Assembly (NCBI GenBank): GCA_963929535.1
Contig: CAWVIZ010000010.1
Coordinates: forward strand, 62,001 to 126,000
Source of the DNA: Pullilachnospira sp963929535
GTDB taxonomy: Bacteria > Bacillota > Clostridia > Lachnospirales > Lachnospiraceae
Direction: 5' to 3'
DNA: 64,000 nucleotides
Shown here: in pieces, positions 8,239 through 16,152 of the stretch
Position numbering within the stretch: the first letter of the stretch is position 1
Layout: each line of letters begins with the position of its first letter
The notes under the pieces: model-generated
Seen by the model: only the letters and a program-made list of their open reading frames with translations
Databases searched by the model: none
Told to the model about the DNA's origin: nothing
Program-made: the position numbers and the translations under genes

Positions 8239-8994
8239 TTGAAACTGATTTCGTGGAATGTAAATGGGCTGAGAGCCTGCGTCACCAAAGGATTTCTGGA
8301 TTTTTTTCGGGAGATTGATGCGGATATTTTCTGTATTCAGGAGAGTAAGCTCCAGGAAGGGCAGATCGATCTGCCCCTGGAGGGATATTATCAATATTGG
8401 AATTATGCTGAGAAGAAAGGCTATTCGGGGACTGCGGTGTTTACAAAGAAGGAGCCCCTGTCTGTGGCATACGGCATCGGGATTCCGGAGCATGACAGGG
8501 AGGGCAGAGTGATCACTCTGGAGTATGAAGCGTTCTGGCTGGTGACGGTGTACACGCCAAACTCCCAGAACGAACTGGCCAGACTGGACTACCGGATGGA
8601 ATGGGAGGACGCTTTTCTGGCTTATCTGAAAAGGCTGGAGGAGAAGAAACCGGTGGTATTCTGCGGGGATCTGAATGTGGCTCACAGGGAGATCGATCTG
8701 AAGAATCCCAAGACCAACCGGAGGAATGCGGGATTTACAGATGAGGAGAGAGGCAAGTTTTCCAGGATTCTGGAAAATGGCTTTATTGATACCTTCCGGT
8801 ACTTTTATCCGGATCAGGAACAGATTTATTCCTGGTGGTCCTACCGTTTCCGGGCCCGAGAGAAGAACGCAGGCTGGCGTATCGACTATTTCTGTGTATC
8901 CAGGTGCCTGGAGGACCGGCTGGAGGATGCCGGGATCCTGACGGAGGTTATGGGATCGGACCATTGTCCGGTGGAACTGGATATACGTTTATAG
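8239..8994 (+). CDS. xth: Exodeoxyribonuclease III / AP endonuclease
   Basis: Mg-dependent nuclease that cuts at abasic sites and trims 3' ends in base-excision repair. Endonuclease/exonuclease/phosphatase fold: ISWNVNGLRA at the start, IQESK with the metal-binding Glu, the CGDLNVAHREIDLKNPK core motif, and SDHCP with the catalytic His near the C-terminus. The TTG at 8239 is preferred because GGAGG lies at 8226-8230 with an 8-nt spacer and the protein then begins MKLISWNVNGLRA as in relatives. The ATG at 8224 would add five residues and lacks a good site. 251 aa, normal. It is followed within 10 bp by the GH13-like gene. Confidence 0.92.
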   Translation: MKLISWNVNGLRACVTKGFLDFFREIDADIFCIQESKLQEGQIDLPLEGYYQYWNYAEKKGYSGTAVFTKKEPLSVAYGIGIPEHDREGRVITLEYEAFWLVTVYTPNSQNELARLDYRMEWEDAFLAYLKRLEEKKPVVFCGDLNVAHREIDLKNPKTNRRNAGFTDEERGKFSRILENGFIDTFRYFYPDQEQIYSWWSYRFRAREKNAGWRIDYFCVSRCLEDRLEDAGILTEVMGSDHCPVELDIRL

Positions 8995-9004
8995 GAGGAG
9001 CGGC

Positions 9005-10945
9005 ATGATTGACAGAAAAGTACAATGGGAGATCCGCCCGGGCAGTCCGGAACGGCTGGGGGCATTCCGGACTGCGGACGGGTATAACTTTGCCGTGGAA
9101 CTGCCGGAGCGAACTCCGGTATCCCTGCTTTTTTATAAAAAAGGGAGCCGGGAGGTGTATACGGAGATTGCCATACCAGAGGAATACCGGTACGGTGACG
9201 TATGGGCAGTGACTGTGAAGCAGCTCCGGCTGGCCGGCTGGGAATACTGCTACCGCCAGGGAGAGAAAATCTTTCCGGATCCCTGGGCTCCGCTGGTCAT
9301 GGGCGCAGGAGAGTTCGGAGAGGGAAAAGACCGTAAGACTGCGGACAGTACGGCGGACAGCCTGCCGGGAAAAGCGGACGGGGATACAGCGGACAGACGT
9401 GGGTATCCGGAGGGAAATCCGCGAAGAGGAGGTCTTTTGAAGGCGGAGAAGGTGAGGCCGCTTTCTGTTTGGATCCCCTTTGAGGATATGATCATTTACA
9501 AGGTCCATGTGCGGGGATATACCATGCAGAAGAATTCCCGGGTGAAGAAAAAGGGTACGTTCCAGGGCCTGAAAGAAAAAATCACATATTTCCGGGAGCT
9601 GGGAGTAACATCCCTGGAGCTGATGCCGGCTTATGAATTTCAGGAATACCCGGATGCCGGGGAGCATACAGTCCGGCATCAGGCGGGAGCGCTGCCCGTA
9701 CAGCGGCTGAATTACTGGGGATATGCGCCGGGAGATTATTTCGCACCCAAAACTGCTTACTGCGCCGGAAAGGATCCGGAGCGGGAGGTGAAGGAATTTC
9801 TGACGGCGCTCCATGAAGAGGGAATGGAGTGCCTGATGGACTTTTATTTTCCAGGCCAGATCCGTCCGGAGCAGGTACAGCAGGTGCTGCGGTTCTGGAG
9901 GCTGGAGTACGGTGTGGACGGCTTTGTTCTGATGGGAGAAGGGGTCTGTATGGACTATCTGGCAAAGGATCCGGTGCTGGCGGATACCAAACTCCTGTGT
10001 CCCGGTCTGGATACCGGAAGGATTTATGGAAATACTGTTCCGCTGCGGAAGCATCTGGGAGAGTATAACCGCGGTTTCCAGGACAGTATGCGCCGTTTCC
10101 TGAAGGGAGACGAGGATCAGATCAGCAGTTTCCAGTACTATGTGAAGCGAAATCCGTCTGCCTGCGGTGTGATCCAGTATATGGCCAACCACGACGGGTT
10201 TACGCTGGCGGATCTGGTAAGCTTCGATTACCGGCATAACGAGGCCAATGGAGAAGGGAACCGGGACGGGAGCAGCTATAACTACAGCTGGAACTGTGGA
10301 GCGGAAGGGCCTACCCGGAGAACGGCAATTCTGGAGCTGAGAAAACGGCAGATGAGAAATGCGGTCCTGCTTCTGATGCTGTCTCAGGGGACCCCTCTTT
10401 TGTACGGCGGCGATGAGCTGGGAAACAGCCAGGAGGGCAACAATAACGCTTACTGCCAGGATAATGAAACCGGATGGGTAGACTGGGGAAAAGCCAGGAA
10501 GTTTTCCGGATTTACCGGATTTGTGAAGGATGTGATCCGTTTTCGGAAGGCGCATCCCATTCTGCATACGTCCCGGGAACTTCGAGCCACCGATTACCGT
10601 TCGCTGGGATGGCCGGAGATCTCATTCCACTCAGAAAAGGCATGGTTTGTGAACCGGGAGAATACCTGCAGGGAGATCGGTGTGCTGTACTGCGGCAGCT
10701 ATGCGGGAGAAACGGAGAAGGAACAGGATGATTTCATCTATGTGATCTATAATATGCACTGGCAGGAACATTCCTTTGCCCTTCCGGATCTGCCGGAGGG
10801 ACAGCGGTGGCATCTGGCGGTGGACAGCGGCAGAAAGGACCAGGAGGCCGTGATTCCGCCCGGCTGCGAGATTCCGCTGACGGAAAAGAAAAGTCTGAAG
10901 GCGGGTCCAAGACGGATTCTGGTATTGATTGGAAAGCAGGGATGA
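9005..10945 (+). CDS. GH13 debranching-enzyme-like protein, predicted catalytically inactive
   Basis: Resembles isoamylase/GlgX-type glycogen debranching enzymes over its length: an N-terminal CBM48-like region (residues about 15-100), a GH13 barrel from IIYKVHVRGYT, and a small C-terminal domain. The recognisable barrel parts include ELMPAYEFQE, NYWGYAPGDYFAPK, NHDGFTLADL and TPLLYGGDELGNS. However, the region that should read D-V-V-x-N-H-T is DFYFPG; the nucleophile motif V-D-G-F-R-F-D is VDGFVLM (Met310 in place of Asp); and the acid motif L-I-A-E-P is LLCPG (Pro333 in place of Glu). Only the third acidic residue, Asp397 in NHDG, remains. It is probably a glucan-binding or regulatory pseudoenzyme. 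A variable Asp/Arg/Gly-rich insert lies at about residues 105-145. GGAGGAG precedes ATG 9005. Confidence 0.85.
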   Translation: MIDRKVQWEIRPGSPERLGAFRTADGYNFAVELPERTPVSLLFYKKGSREVYTEIAIPEEYRYGDVWAVTVKQLRLAGWEYCYRQGEKIFPDPWAPLVMGAGEFGEGKDRKTADSTADSLPGKADGDTADRRGYPEGNPRRGGLLKAEKVRPLSVWIPFEDMIIYKVHVRGYTMQKNSRVKKKGTFQGLKEKITYFRELGVTSLELMPAYEFQEYPDAGEHTVRHQAGALPVQRLNYWGYAPGDYFAPKTAYCAGKDPEREVKEFLTALHEEGMECLMDFYFPGQIRPEQVQQVLRFWRLEYGVDGFVLMGEGVCMDYLAKDPVLADTKLLCPGLDTGRIYGNTVPLRKHLGEYNRGFQDSMRRFLKGDEDQISSFQYYVKRNPSACGVIQYMANHDGFTLADLVSFDYRHNEANGEGNRDGSSYNYSWNCGAEGPTRRTAILELRKRQMRNAVLLLMLSQGTPLLYGGDELGNSQEGNNNAYCQDNETGWVDWGKARKFSGFTGFVKDVIRFRKAHPILHTSRELRATDYRSLGWPEISFHSEKAWFVNRENTCREIGVLYCGSYAGETEKEQDDFIYVIYNMHWQEHSFALPDLPEGQRWHLAVDSGRKDQEAVIPPGCEIPLTEKKSLKAGPRRILVLIGKQG

Positions 10946-10946
10946 G

Positions 10947-11534
10947 ATGAAGGCGTGGGAGCATTTTAAGACGATAACAGAACATAAGCTGCTGGTGATG
11001 CGGTACTGTTTCCGCATCGGACTGTACCGGCAGGGACTGTGCCACGATATGTCCAAATATTCCTGGACAGAGTTTCGGGTGGGGGCAAGATATTACCAGG
11101 GAAACAGAAGCCCCAACAACGCAGAGCGGGAAGCCATCGGGCTGTCCACCGCCTGGCTGCATCATAAGGGGAGAAACAGGCATCATTTTGAATACTGGGT
11201 GGATTACAGCACCGCGTCTGACAAGGTGATCGACGGGGTTCCCATGCCCCGCCGTTATATCGCTGAGATGATCATGGACCGGATCAGCGCCTCCCGGGTA
11301 TATGCGCCCGACACCTATACCGACCGGTCTCCGCTGGAATATTATGAGCGGGGGAAGGAACGTCTGTGGTTTATCCATCCGGATACCAGGACGCAGATGG
11401 AGTATCTGCTGCGGATGCTGGCGGTTAAGGGAGAGGAAAAGACCTTATGGTATATCCGGAATATCTATCTGAAAGGAAAAGGACGTTTTGCCGGAAAGGG
11501 AGATACCTGGAGATCCGGAAGGGGGAAAAAATGA
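10947..11534 (+). CDS. DUF5662 family protein
   Basis: A 195-aa cytoplasmic protein of unknown function, similar to DUF5662 proteins that are frequent in Lachnospiraceae. It is rich in His, Tyr, Trp and Arg: conserved-looking blocks are CHDMSKYSWTEF, WLHHKGRNRHHFEYW and MPRRYIAEMIMDR. The clustered histidines and acidic residues (H-D near residue 35, H-H twice near 75-85) suggest a metal site as in HD-type proteins, but this is inference. ATG 10947 lies one base after the upstream stop, and the gene's own stop overlaps the next start (ATGA at 11531), so it is co-transcribed with both neighbours. Confidence 0.75.
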   Translation: MKAWEHFKTITEHKLLVMRYCFRIGLYRQGLCHDMSKYSWTEFRVGARYYQGNRSPNNAEREAIGLSTAWLHHKGRNRHHFEYWVDYSTASDKVIDGVPMPRRYIAEMIMDRISASRVYAPDTYTDRSPLEYYERGKERLWFIHPDTRTQMEYLLRMLAVKGEEKTLWYIRNIYLKGKGRFAGKGDTWRSGRGKK

Positions 11535-12712
11535 GATTTTCTAAACGAATGGAACGATTTGGGACCAGTATTTTCAGTGTTCTGCTGGAGATGAAGCGGG
11601 AAAAGCTGGCGAAAGGGGAAGAGGTGATCGATCTGAGCATCGGAACGCCCAACATTCCTCCCGCGCCTCATATCATACAGGCGCTGGTGGAGGCGGCCGG
11701 GGACGGAAGCAATTACGTGTATGCCATCCGGGATCTGGACGAACTTCATCAGGCGGTGGCCGCATGGTATGACAGACGGTATGGTGTGAAGATCGATCCA
11801 AAGAGGGAGGTCACCTCTCTTTTGGGATCGCAGGAGGGGCTTTCTCATATTGCTCTGACCCTGGCGGATCCCGGGGATACGGTGCTGGTTCCCGATCCCT
11901 GTTATCCCATTTTCGGGGATGGTCCGGTGCTGGCGGGGGCCAGGCTGGCATATATGCCGCTGAAAAAGGAGAACAATTATCTGATTGATTTTGACGCGAT
12001 TCCGGAGGAGACGGCCCGGGAGGCCAGGATGATGGTGGTATCCTATCCCAATAATCCCACCACTGCAATGGCTCCGGGATGGTTTTACGAGAAACTGATC
12101 GCTTTCGCAAAAAAATATGATATCGCTGTTCTTCACGACAATGCCTACAGTGAACTGGCATTCGGAATGGAAACCAGCGGAAGCTTCCTTCAGTATCCGG
12201 GAGCCAGGGAAGTGGGCGTGGAATTCAATTCGCTTTCCAAGACCTACGGACTGGCGGGGGCCAGGATCGGCTTCTGTATTGGAAACAGGGAGCTGGTGGA
12301 GAAACTGACCGCATTAAAGTCCAACACGGATTACGGAATGTTTCTTCCCATTCAGAAAGCCGCCATTGCGGCCATCACCGGGGATCAATCCTGTGTGAAA
12401 CAGACCCGGGAGGCGTATCAGCGCAGGAGAGACTGCTTCTGTGAAGGGATGAATGCCATCGGCTGGAAGATGGAAAAGTGTCCGGCCACCATGTTTGTAT
12501 GGGCGCCTGTGCCCGCAACCTATCAGTCTTCCATGGAATTTGTCCGGAATCTTCTGGACCGGGCAGGTGTGGTGGTGACGCCGGGAAGCGCTTTTGGCCC
12601 GTCCGGGGAGGGATATGTGCGTGTGGCCCTGGTACAGGAGGAAGAGCAGATCCGCCGGGCTGTGGAACGGGTGAGAGACAGCAAAGTGCTGGAAGGACCT
12701 GCGGAAAGATAA
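11531..12712 (+). CDS. Class I/II pyridoxal-phosphate aminotransferase
   Basis: Fold-type I aminotransferase, 393 aa, closest in pattern to aspartate or LL-diaminopimelate aminotransferases. Motifs: IDLSIGTPNIPP near the N-terminus, GSQEGLSHIALTLADPGD, the Asn of SYPNNPT, LHDNAYSEL with the Asp that holds the PLP ring, and the PLP lysine in SLSKTYGLAGARIG, followed by the substrate Arg region near the C-terminus. The amino acid substrate is not determinable here. The ATG at 11531 overlaps the preceding stop and has GGGGG upstream. A terminator follows. Confidence 0.88.
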   Translation: MRFSKRMERFGTSIFSVLLEMKREKLAKGEEVIDLSIGTPNIPPAPHIIQALVEAAGDGSNYVYAIRDLDELHQAVAAWYDRRYGVKIDPKREVTSLLGSQEGLSHIALTLADPGDTVLVPDPCYPIFGDGPVLAGARLAYMPLKKENNYLIDFDAIPEETAREARMMVVSYPNNPTTAMAPGWFYEKLIAFAKKYDIAVLHDNAYSELAFGMETSGSFLQYPGAREVGVEFNSLSKTYGLAGARIGFCIGNRELVEKLTALKSNTDYGMFLPIQKAAIAAITGDQSCVKQTREAYQRRRDCFCEGMNAIGWKMEKCPATMFVWAPVPATYQSSMEFVRNLLDRAGVVVTPGSAFGPSGEGYVRVALVQEEEQIRRAVERVRDSKVLEGPAER

Positions 12713-12760
12713 GGAAATCGGAGATGACTGCTGTGCCGGAAGGCCGCGCTTCTGAGACAG

Positions 12761-12788
12761 AAAAAGGAGTCTGTTCAGACTCCTTTTT
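12761..12788. terminator. Bidirectional terminator
   Basis: AAAAAGGAGTC (12761-12771) pairs with GACTCCTTTTT (12778-12788). The A- and T-tracts on both sides allow use by the aminotransferase operon (plus) and putP (minus). Confidence 0.88.
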
Positions 12789-12807
12789 GTTGTTCCTGCG
12801 GTGATTC

Positions 12808-14373
12808 TCAGTGTTCTGCCACCTTTTCGAACTCTTCTACGATTTCTCTGGAAGGGGCTTTCGTGGCCAGAGATACCACTACGATCACGATGCTGGAGAG
12901 CACGAAGGCCGGAAACAGCTCGTAGATGGTAAAGATACCGCCCAGGGGATTCAGCACCAGCTTCCAGATAAATACCATGATGCCGCCGGAAAGCATCCCG
13001 GCGATGGCGCCTGCCCGGTTGATCCGCTTCCAAAACAGGGAAAACAGCATGACCGGTCCGAAGGTGGCTCCGAAGCCTGCCCAGGCAAAAGATACAATGG
13101 TGAAGATCACACTGTTTTCATCCCAGGCAATAACGATACCGATCAGAGCAATAAGCAGAAGGATGATCCGGGAGACACGCATTACCTTCCGGTCATCTGC
13201 CTGATTCTTTTTGAAAATTCCCTCGTATATATTTTTGGAAAAGGCGGATGCAGCGATCAGCAGGTAGGAATCCGAGGAGCTGATGGTTGCTGCCAGGATT
13301 CCGGCCATGATCACGCCCGCCAGTACCGGTGAGAGAAGCGCCTGGGACATCACGATGAACACATTCTCGGCTCCGCTGGAGGTGGCCAGGCTGGCCTCCG
13401 TGGGGAACAGCGCCCGTCCGATCAGGCCGATGGAAACCGCTGCGAACAGAGAGATCACACACCAGACGGTGGCAATCCTTCTGGACTGTTTCAGCTCTTC
13501 TTCCTTACGTATAGCCATGAAACGCAGCAGTACCTGGGGAACTCCGAAATATCCCAGTCCCCAGGAAAGGGTGGAAATGATCGTAAGGAATCCATAGCTT
13601 TCCGGTTCCCCGAATAACGCCGCGCCGCCTGCTGCCTGCTGAACGCCGTTGGCATCCGTTACCGGAGTGGCGATGGAGGTGGCGGAGAAAAATCCGGGGA
13701 TGGATCTGGCGTTGTCAAGAACGGCGTCTATTCCTCCGGCAGAAATAGTTCCCAGTACCAGGATCGTGATCAGCGCAATGATCATTACCACAGCCTGCAT
13801 AAAATCGGAAGCGCTTTCCGCCAGAAAGCCTCCGATAAAGGTGTATATCACCACGAACACAGCTCCCGCGATCATCATGGAATGATAGGAAGCACCGAAC
13901 AGGGTGGAAAACAGCTTGCCGCAGGTAACGAAACAGCTTGCCGCGTATACAGTGAAGAATACCAGGATAAATACGGCGGAAATTCCCAGGATCACCTTTT
14001 TGTTCTCATGGAAGCGGTTGCTGAGAAAATCAGGTACCGTGATGGCATCACCGGAAACAGCGGAATAGCGGCGCAGCCTCCGGGCCACCACCAGCCAGTT
14101 GATATAGGTGCCTGCTGCCAGACCGATGGCCGTCCACATGGCATCGGCGGTTCCGCACCAGTAGGCCACCCCGGGCAGTCCCATCAGCAGCCATCCGCTC
14201 ATATCGGATGCCTCTGCGCTCATGGCGGCCACCCAGGGCCCCAGAGAACGGCCGCCCAGGAAGTAATTTTCCGAATTGGCCTGCGCCCGTTTGGCAAAAA
14301 AGAGACCGATACCGATGACCACCAGCATGTAGGCGGTCATGGCACACAGGATTTTTATGGTTTCACCAGACAT
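12808..14373 (-). CDS. putP: Sodium/proline symporter
   Basis: Sodium:solute symporter family protein that imports proline with Na+. The 521 aa contain about 13 membrane helices. Family landmarks: YFLGGRSLGPWVAAMSAEAS in the first helices, with the SAEASDMSGWLLMG segment that carries Na+-site residues, GALFP after the central helices, and AATISSSDSYLLIAASAF, the conserved Ser/Thr region of helix 8. GGAGGG precedes the ATG on the minus strand. It is monocistronic and diverges from fabH. Proline is the most likely substrate by similarity; pantothenate or other SSS substrates are less likely. Confidence 0.9.
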   Translation of the reverse strand: MSGETIKILCAMTAYMLVVIGIGLFFAKRAQANSENYFLGGRSLGPWVAAMSAEASDMSGWLLMGLPGVAYWCGTADAMWTAIGLAAGTYINWLVVARRLRRYSAVSGDAITVPDFLSNRFHENKKVILGISAVFILVFFTVYAASCFVTCGKLFSTLFGASYHSMMIAGAVFVVIYTFIGGFLAESASDFMQAVVMIIALITILVLGTISAGGIDAVLDNARSIPGFFSATSIATPVTDANGVQQAAGGAALFGEPESYGFLTIISTLSWGLGYFGVPQVLLRFMAIRKEEELKQSRRIATVWCVISLFAAVSIGLIGRALFPTEASLATSSGAENVFIVMSQALLSPVLAGVIMAGILAATISSSDSYLLIAASAFSKNIYEGIFKKNQADDRKVMRVSRIILLLIALIGIVIAWDENSVIFTIVSFAWAGFGATFGPVMLFSLFWKRINRAGAIAGMLSGGIMVFIWKLVLNPLGGIFTIYELFPAFVLSSIVIVVVSLATKAPSREIVEEFEKVAEH

Positions 14374-14588
14374 AGATTACCCTCCTCATATATAAATAAG
14401 ATCGCAGCGGTTCCGGCGTCAGCAGAATGATGAAAAGCAGGCTGCGCAGATTTTCCTGCGGCAGACGGTTTCGTCATTGGGATATGTACGGAACTGCTGC
14501 ATAAGTAGGATAGTTTCCCGCCGGATACCGGCGGTCAGCTATATTTTTTTATTCTATAGGAAAAATGACGGCTTGTAAATATATTTGT

Positions 14589-14617
14589 TTGACAAACGGC
14601 AAAATACGGTCTATACT
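14589..14617 (+). promoter_or_regulatory. Sigma-A promoter for fabH
   Basis: TTGACA (14589-14594), 17-bp spacer, TATACT (14612-14617): near-consensus, 51 bp before the start codon. The 14374-14588 stretch between the divergent genes holds no other feature I can support. Confidence 0.87.
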
Positions 14618-14632
14618 TTGGTAGGAAAATAT

Positions 14633-14645
14633 TTTGATAATCAAA
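14633..14645 (+). promoter_or_regulatory. FabT-like operator between promoter and fabH
   Basis: TTTGATAATCAAA is a perfect 5-3-5 palindrome starting 15 bp after the -10. FabT, a MarR-type repressor of fatty-acid synthesis in lactic streptococci and relatives, recognises TTTGA-N3-TCAAA-like sites. The position, overlapping the start of the transcript, suits repression. No FabT homologue is in the window. Confidence 0.55.
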
Positions 14646-14668
14646 CCTTTTTAGTGGAGAAATAGAGT

Positions 14669-15652
14669 ATGACAACGAGAATTTTAGGAACAGGAAGCTG
14701 TCTTCCGGAAGAAAATATTACCAATAACCGGCTGGCTCAGGTGGTGGATACCAGCGATGAGTGGATTTCCACCAGGACCGGTATCCGGAACCGGCGGATC
14801 GTAAAAGGAGAGTCGGGAGCGGGTATGGCCGCAGAGGCTGCCAGAAAGGCTCTGGAGAACGCAAAGGTGGAGGCCGGGGAAATTGAGCTGATCATTGTAG
14901 CTACCTGTACCGGGGATCTGCAGTTCCCCAGTACCGCCTGTGTGGTACAGAAGGAAATCGGAGCCGCAAATGCAGTGGCCTTTGATCTGGGAGCTGCCTG
15001 TTCCGGATTCCTCTTTGCGCTGAATACGGCTCATGCGTATCTGCAGTCCGGCATTTATCAGAAGGCGCTGGTGATCGGGACAGAGGTGCTGTCCAAACTG
15101 GTGGACTGGACAGACCGTTCCACCTGCGTGCTGTTCGGAGATGGAGCCGGAGCGGCTGTGGTGGGCAGAGATGAAGAAGGACTGGAAGGTTTTGTGCAGC
15201 ATTCCGATGGAAACAAGGGAGATGTACTGACCTGCATCAGCCGTCCTACCCGAAATCTGATCCACAGCGGGGAGGCGGAGACGGATTACCGGGTACATGC
15301 CACTGAATACCTGGCAATGAACGGTCAGGAGGTATTTAAATTTGCGGTAAAAAAGGTGCCGGAATGCATCCGTGAGGTGCTTAAGGAAACAGGGACCATG
15401 CCCGGTCAGGTGGACTGGTATATCCTCCATCAGGCCAACAGCCGGATCATCCAGTCTGTGGCAAAAAGGCTGGAGGTTCCGGAGGAACGCTTCCCCATGA
15501 ATATGGATCGGTATGGAAATACCTCTGCCGCCAGTATTCCCATTCTGCTGGATGAGATGAACCGGGAGGGCAAACTGGTCCGGGGACAGACACTGGTGCT
15601 GTCGGGATTTGGGGCCGGACTTACCTGGGGTGCGGCAAAGCTGATCTGGTAG
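14669..15652 (+). CDS. fabH: 3-oxoacyl-ACP synthase III (KAS III)
   Basis: Starts fatty-acid synthesis by condensing acetyl- or branched acyl-CoA with malonyl-ACP. The thiolase-fold triad is complete: Cys111 in LGAACSGF, His254 in YILHQANSRI and Asn284 in DRYGNTSAAS. The N-terminus reads ILGTGSCLPE and the C-terminus ends with SGFGAGLTWGAA, both typical. 327 aa. It stands alone rather than in a fab operon; acpP lies 14 kb downstream. Expression is probably controlled through the palindrome in its leader. Confidence 0.95.
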   Translation: MTTRILGTGSCLPEENITNNRLAQVVDTSDEWISTRTGIRNRRIVKGESGAGMAAEAARKALENAKVEAGEIELIIVATCTGDLQFPSTACVVQKEIGAANAVAFDLGAACSGFLFALNTAHAYLQSGIYQKALVIGTEVLSKLVDWTDRSTCVLFGDGAGAAVVGRDEEGLEGFVQHSDGNKGDVLTCISRPTRNLIHSGEAETDYRVHATEYLAMNGQEVFKFAVKKVPECIREVLKETGTMPGQVDWYILHQANSRIIQSVAKRLEVPEERFPMNMDRYGNTSAASIPILLDEMNREGKLVRGQTLVLSGFGAGLTWGAAKLIW

Positions 15653-15764
15653 GTGCCGTGAAAATCCTGTATAATCCCTGGAGAAGATGCAGATACTGTG
15701 GATACCAGAAAGAGTAGAACTTTGTGGAAAGAACGGCAAGGCCGGAAATAAGGAGTGGATATCC

Positions 15765-15998
15765 ATGAAGCAGAAGCATGAGCCCAAGGAGCAGGTGTTT
15801 TCCAAAAAGGATGATTTTGCCAGCTGTTCCAGCACGGACTGCACGGGACTGATCCCGGCGGGACTGAATTCCCAGGCGGAGGCAGAGGCGTATCAGGAAC
15901 TGTACCCATATGTGACTCCTCCGGTACTCCTGAAGCAGGAGGATGAGACGAAGGACAAGACAGACGCCCAGAGCCGTTCCTCAAAGGAACAGGGCTGA
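15765..15998 (+). CDS. Small hypothetical protein, 77 aa
   Basis: Unrecognised small soluble protein. It opens with a highly charged Lys/Glu/Gln segment (MKQKHEPKEQVFSKKDDF), followed by ASCSSTDCTGLIPAG with two Cys and then a YQELYPYVTPPV segment, ending in a polar tail rich in Asp, Glu and Lys. ATG 15765 has AGGAG at 15751-15755 with a 9-nt spacer; the longer open frame from 15687 has no site. A TATAAT near 15669 could drive it. No membrane segment or signal peptide. Confidence 0.6.
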   Translation: MKQKHEPKEQVFSKKDDFASCSSTDCTGLIPAGLNSQAEAEAYQELYPYVTPPVLLKQEDETKDKTDAQSRSSKEQG

Positions 15999-16005
15999 CA
16001 TACCG

Positions 16006-16066
16006 GAAGAAAGCTGCGGAGGTTTCCTCCATCCGGAAAGGATGGCAGAGGCCTTCGCTTTTTTAA
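16006..16066 (+). terminator. Probable terminator after the small protein
   Basis: CCATCC (16029-16034) pairs with GGATGG (16040-16045) around a GGAAA loop. Outer pairing is imperfect (GAAAGC with GCTTTTTT), and six T follow. Confidence 0.5.
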
Positions 16067-16067
16067 T

Positions 16068-16096
16068 TTGTATTTTTGGCGGACAGTGAGTATAAT
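16068..16096 (+). promoter_or_regulatory. Sigma-A promoter for the ABC-F gene
   Basis: TTGTAT (16068-16073), 17-bp spacer, TATAAT (16091-16096). Confidence 0.72.
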
Positions 16097-16152
16097 AGAA
16101 GATTGAATGACGAGGTAAGAACAAGACAACTGCAGAAAGGATGTATTTCCAA

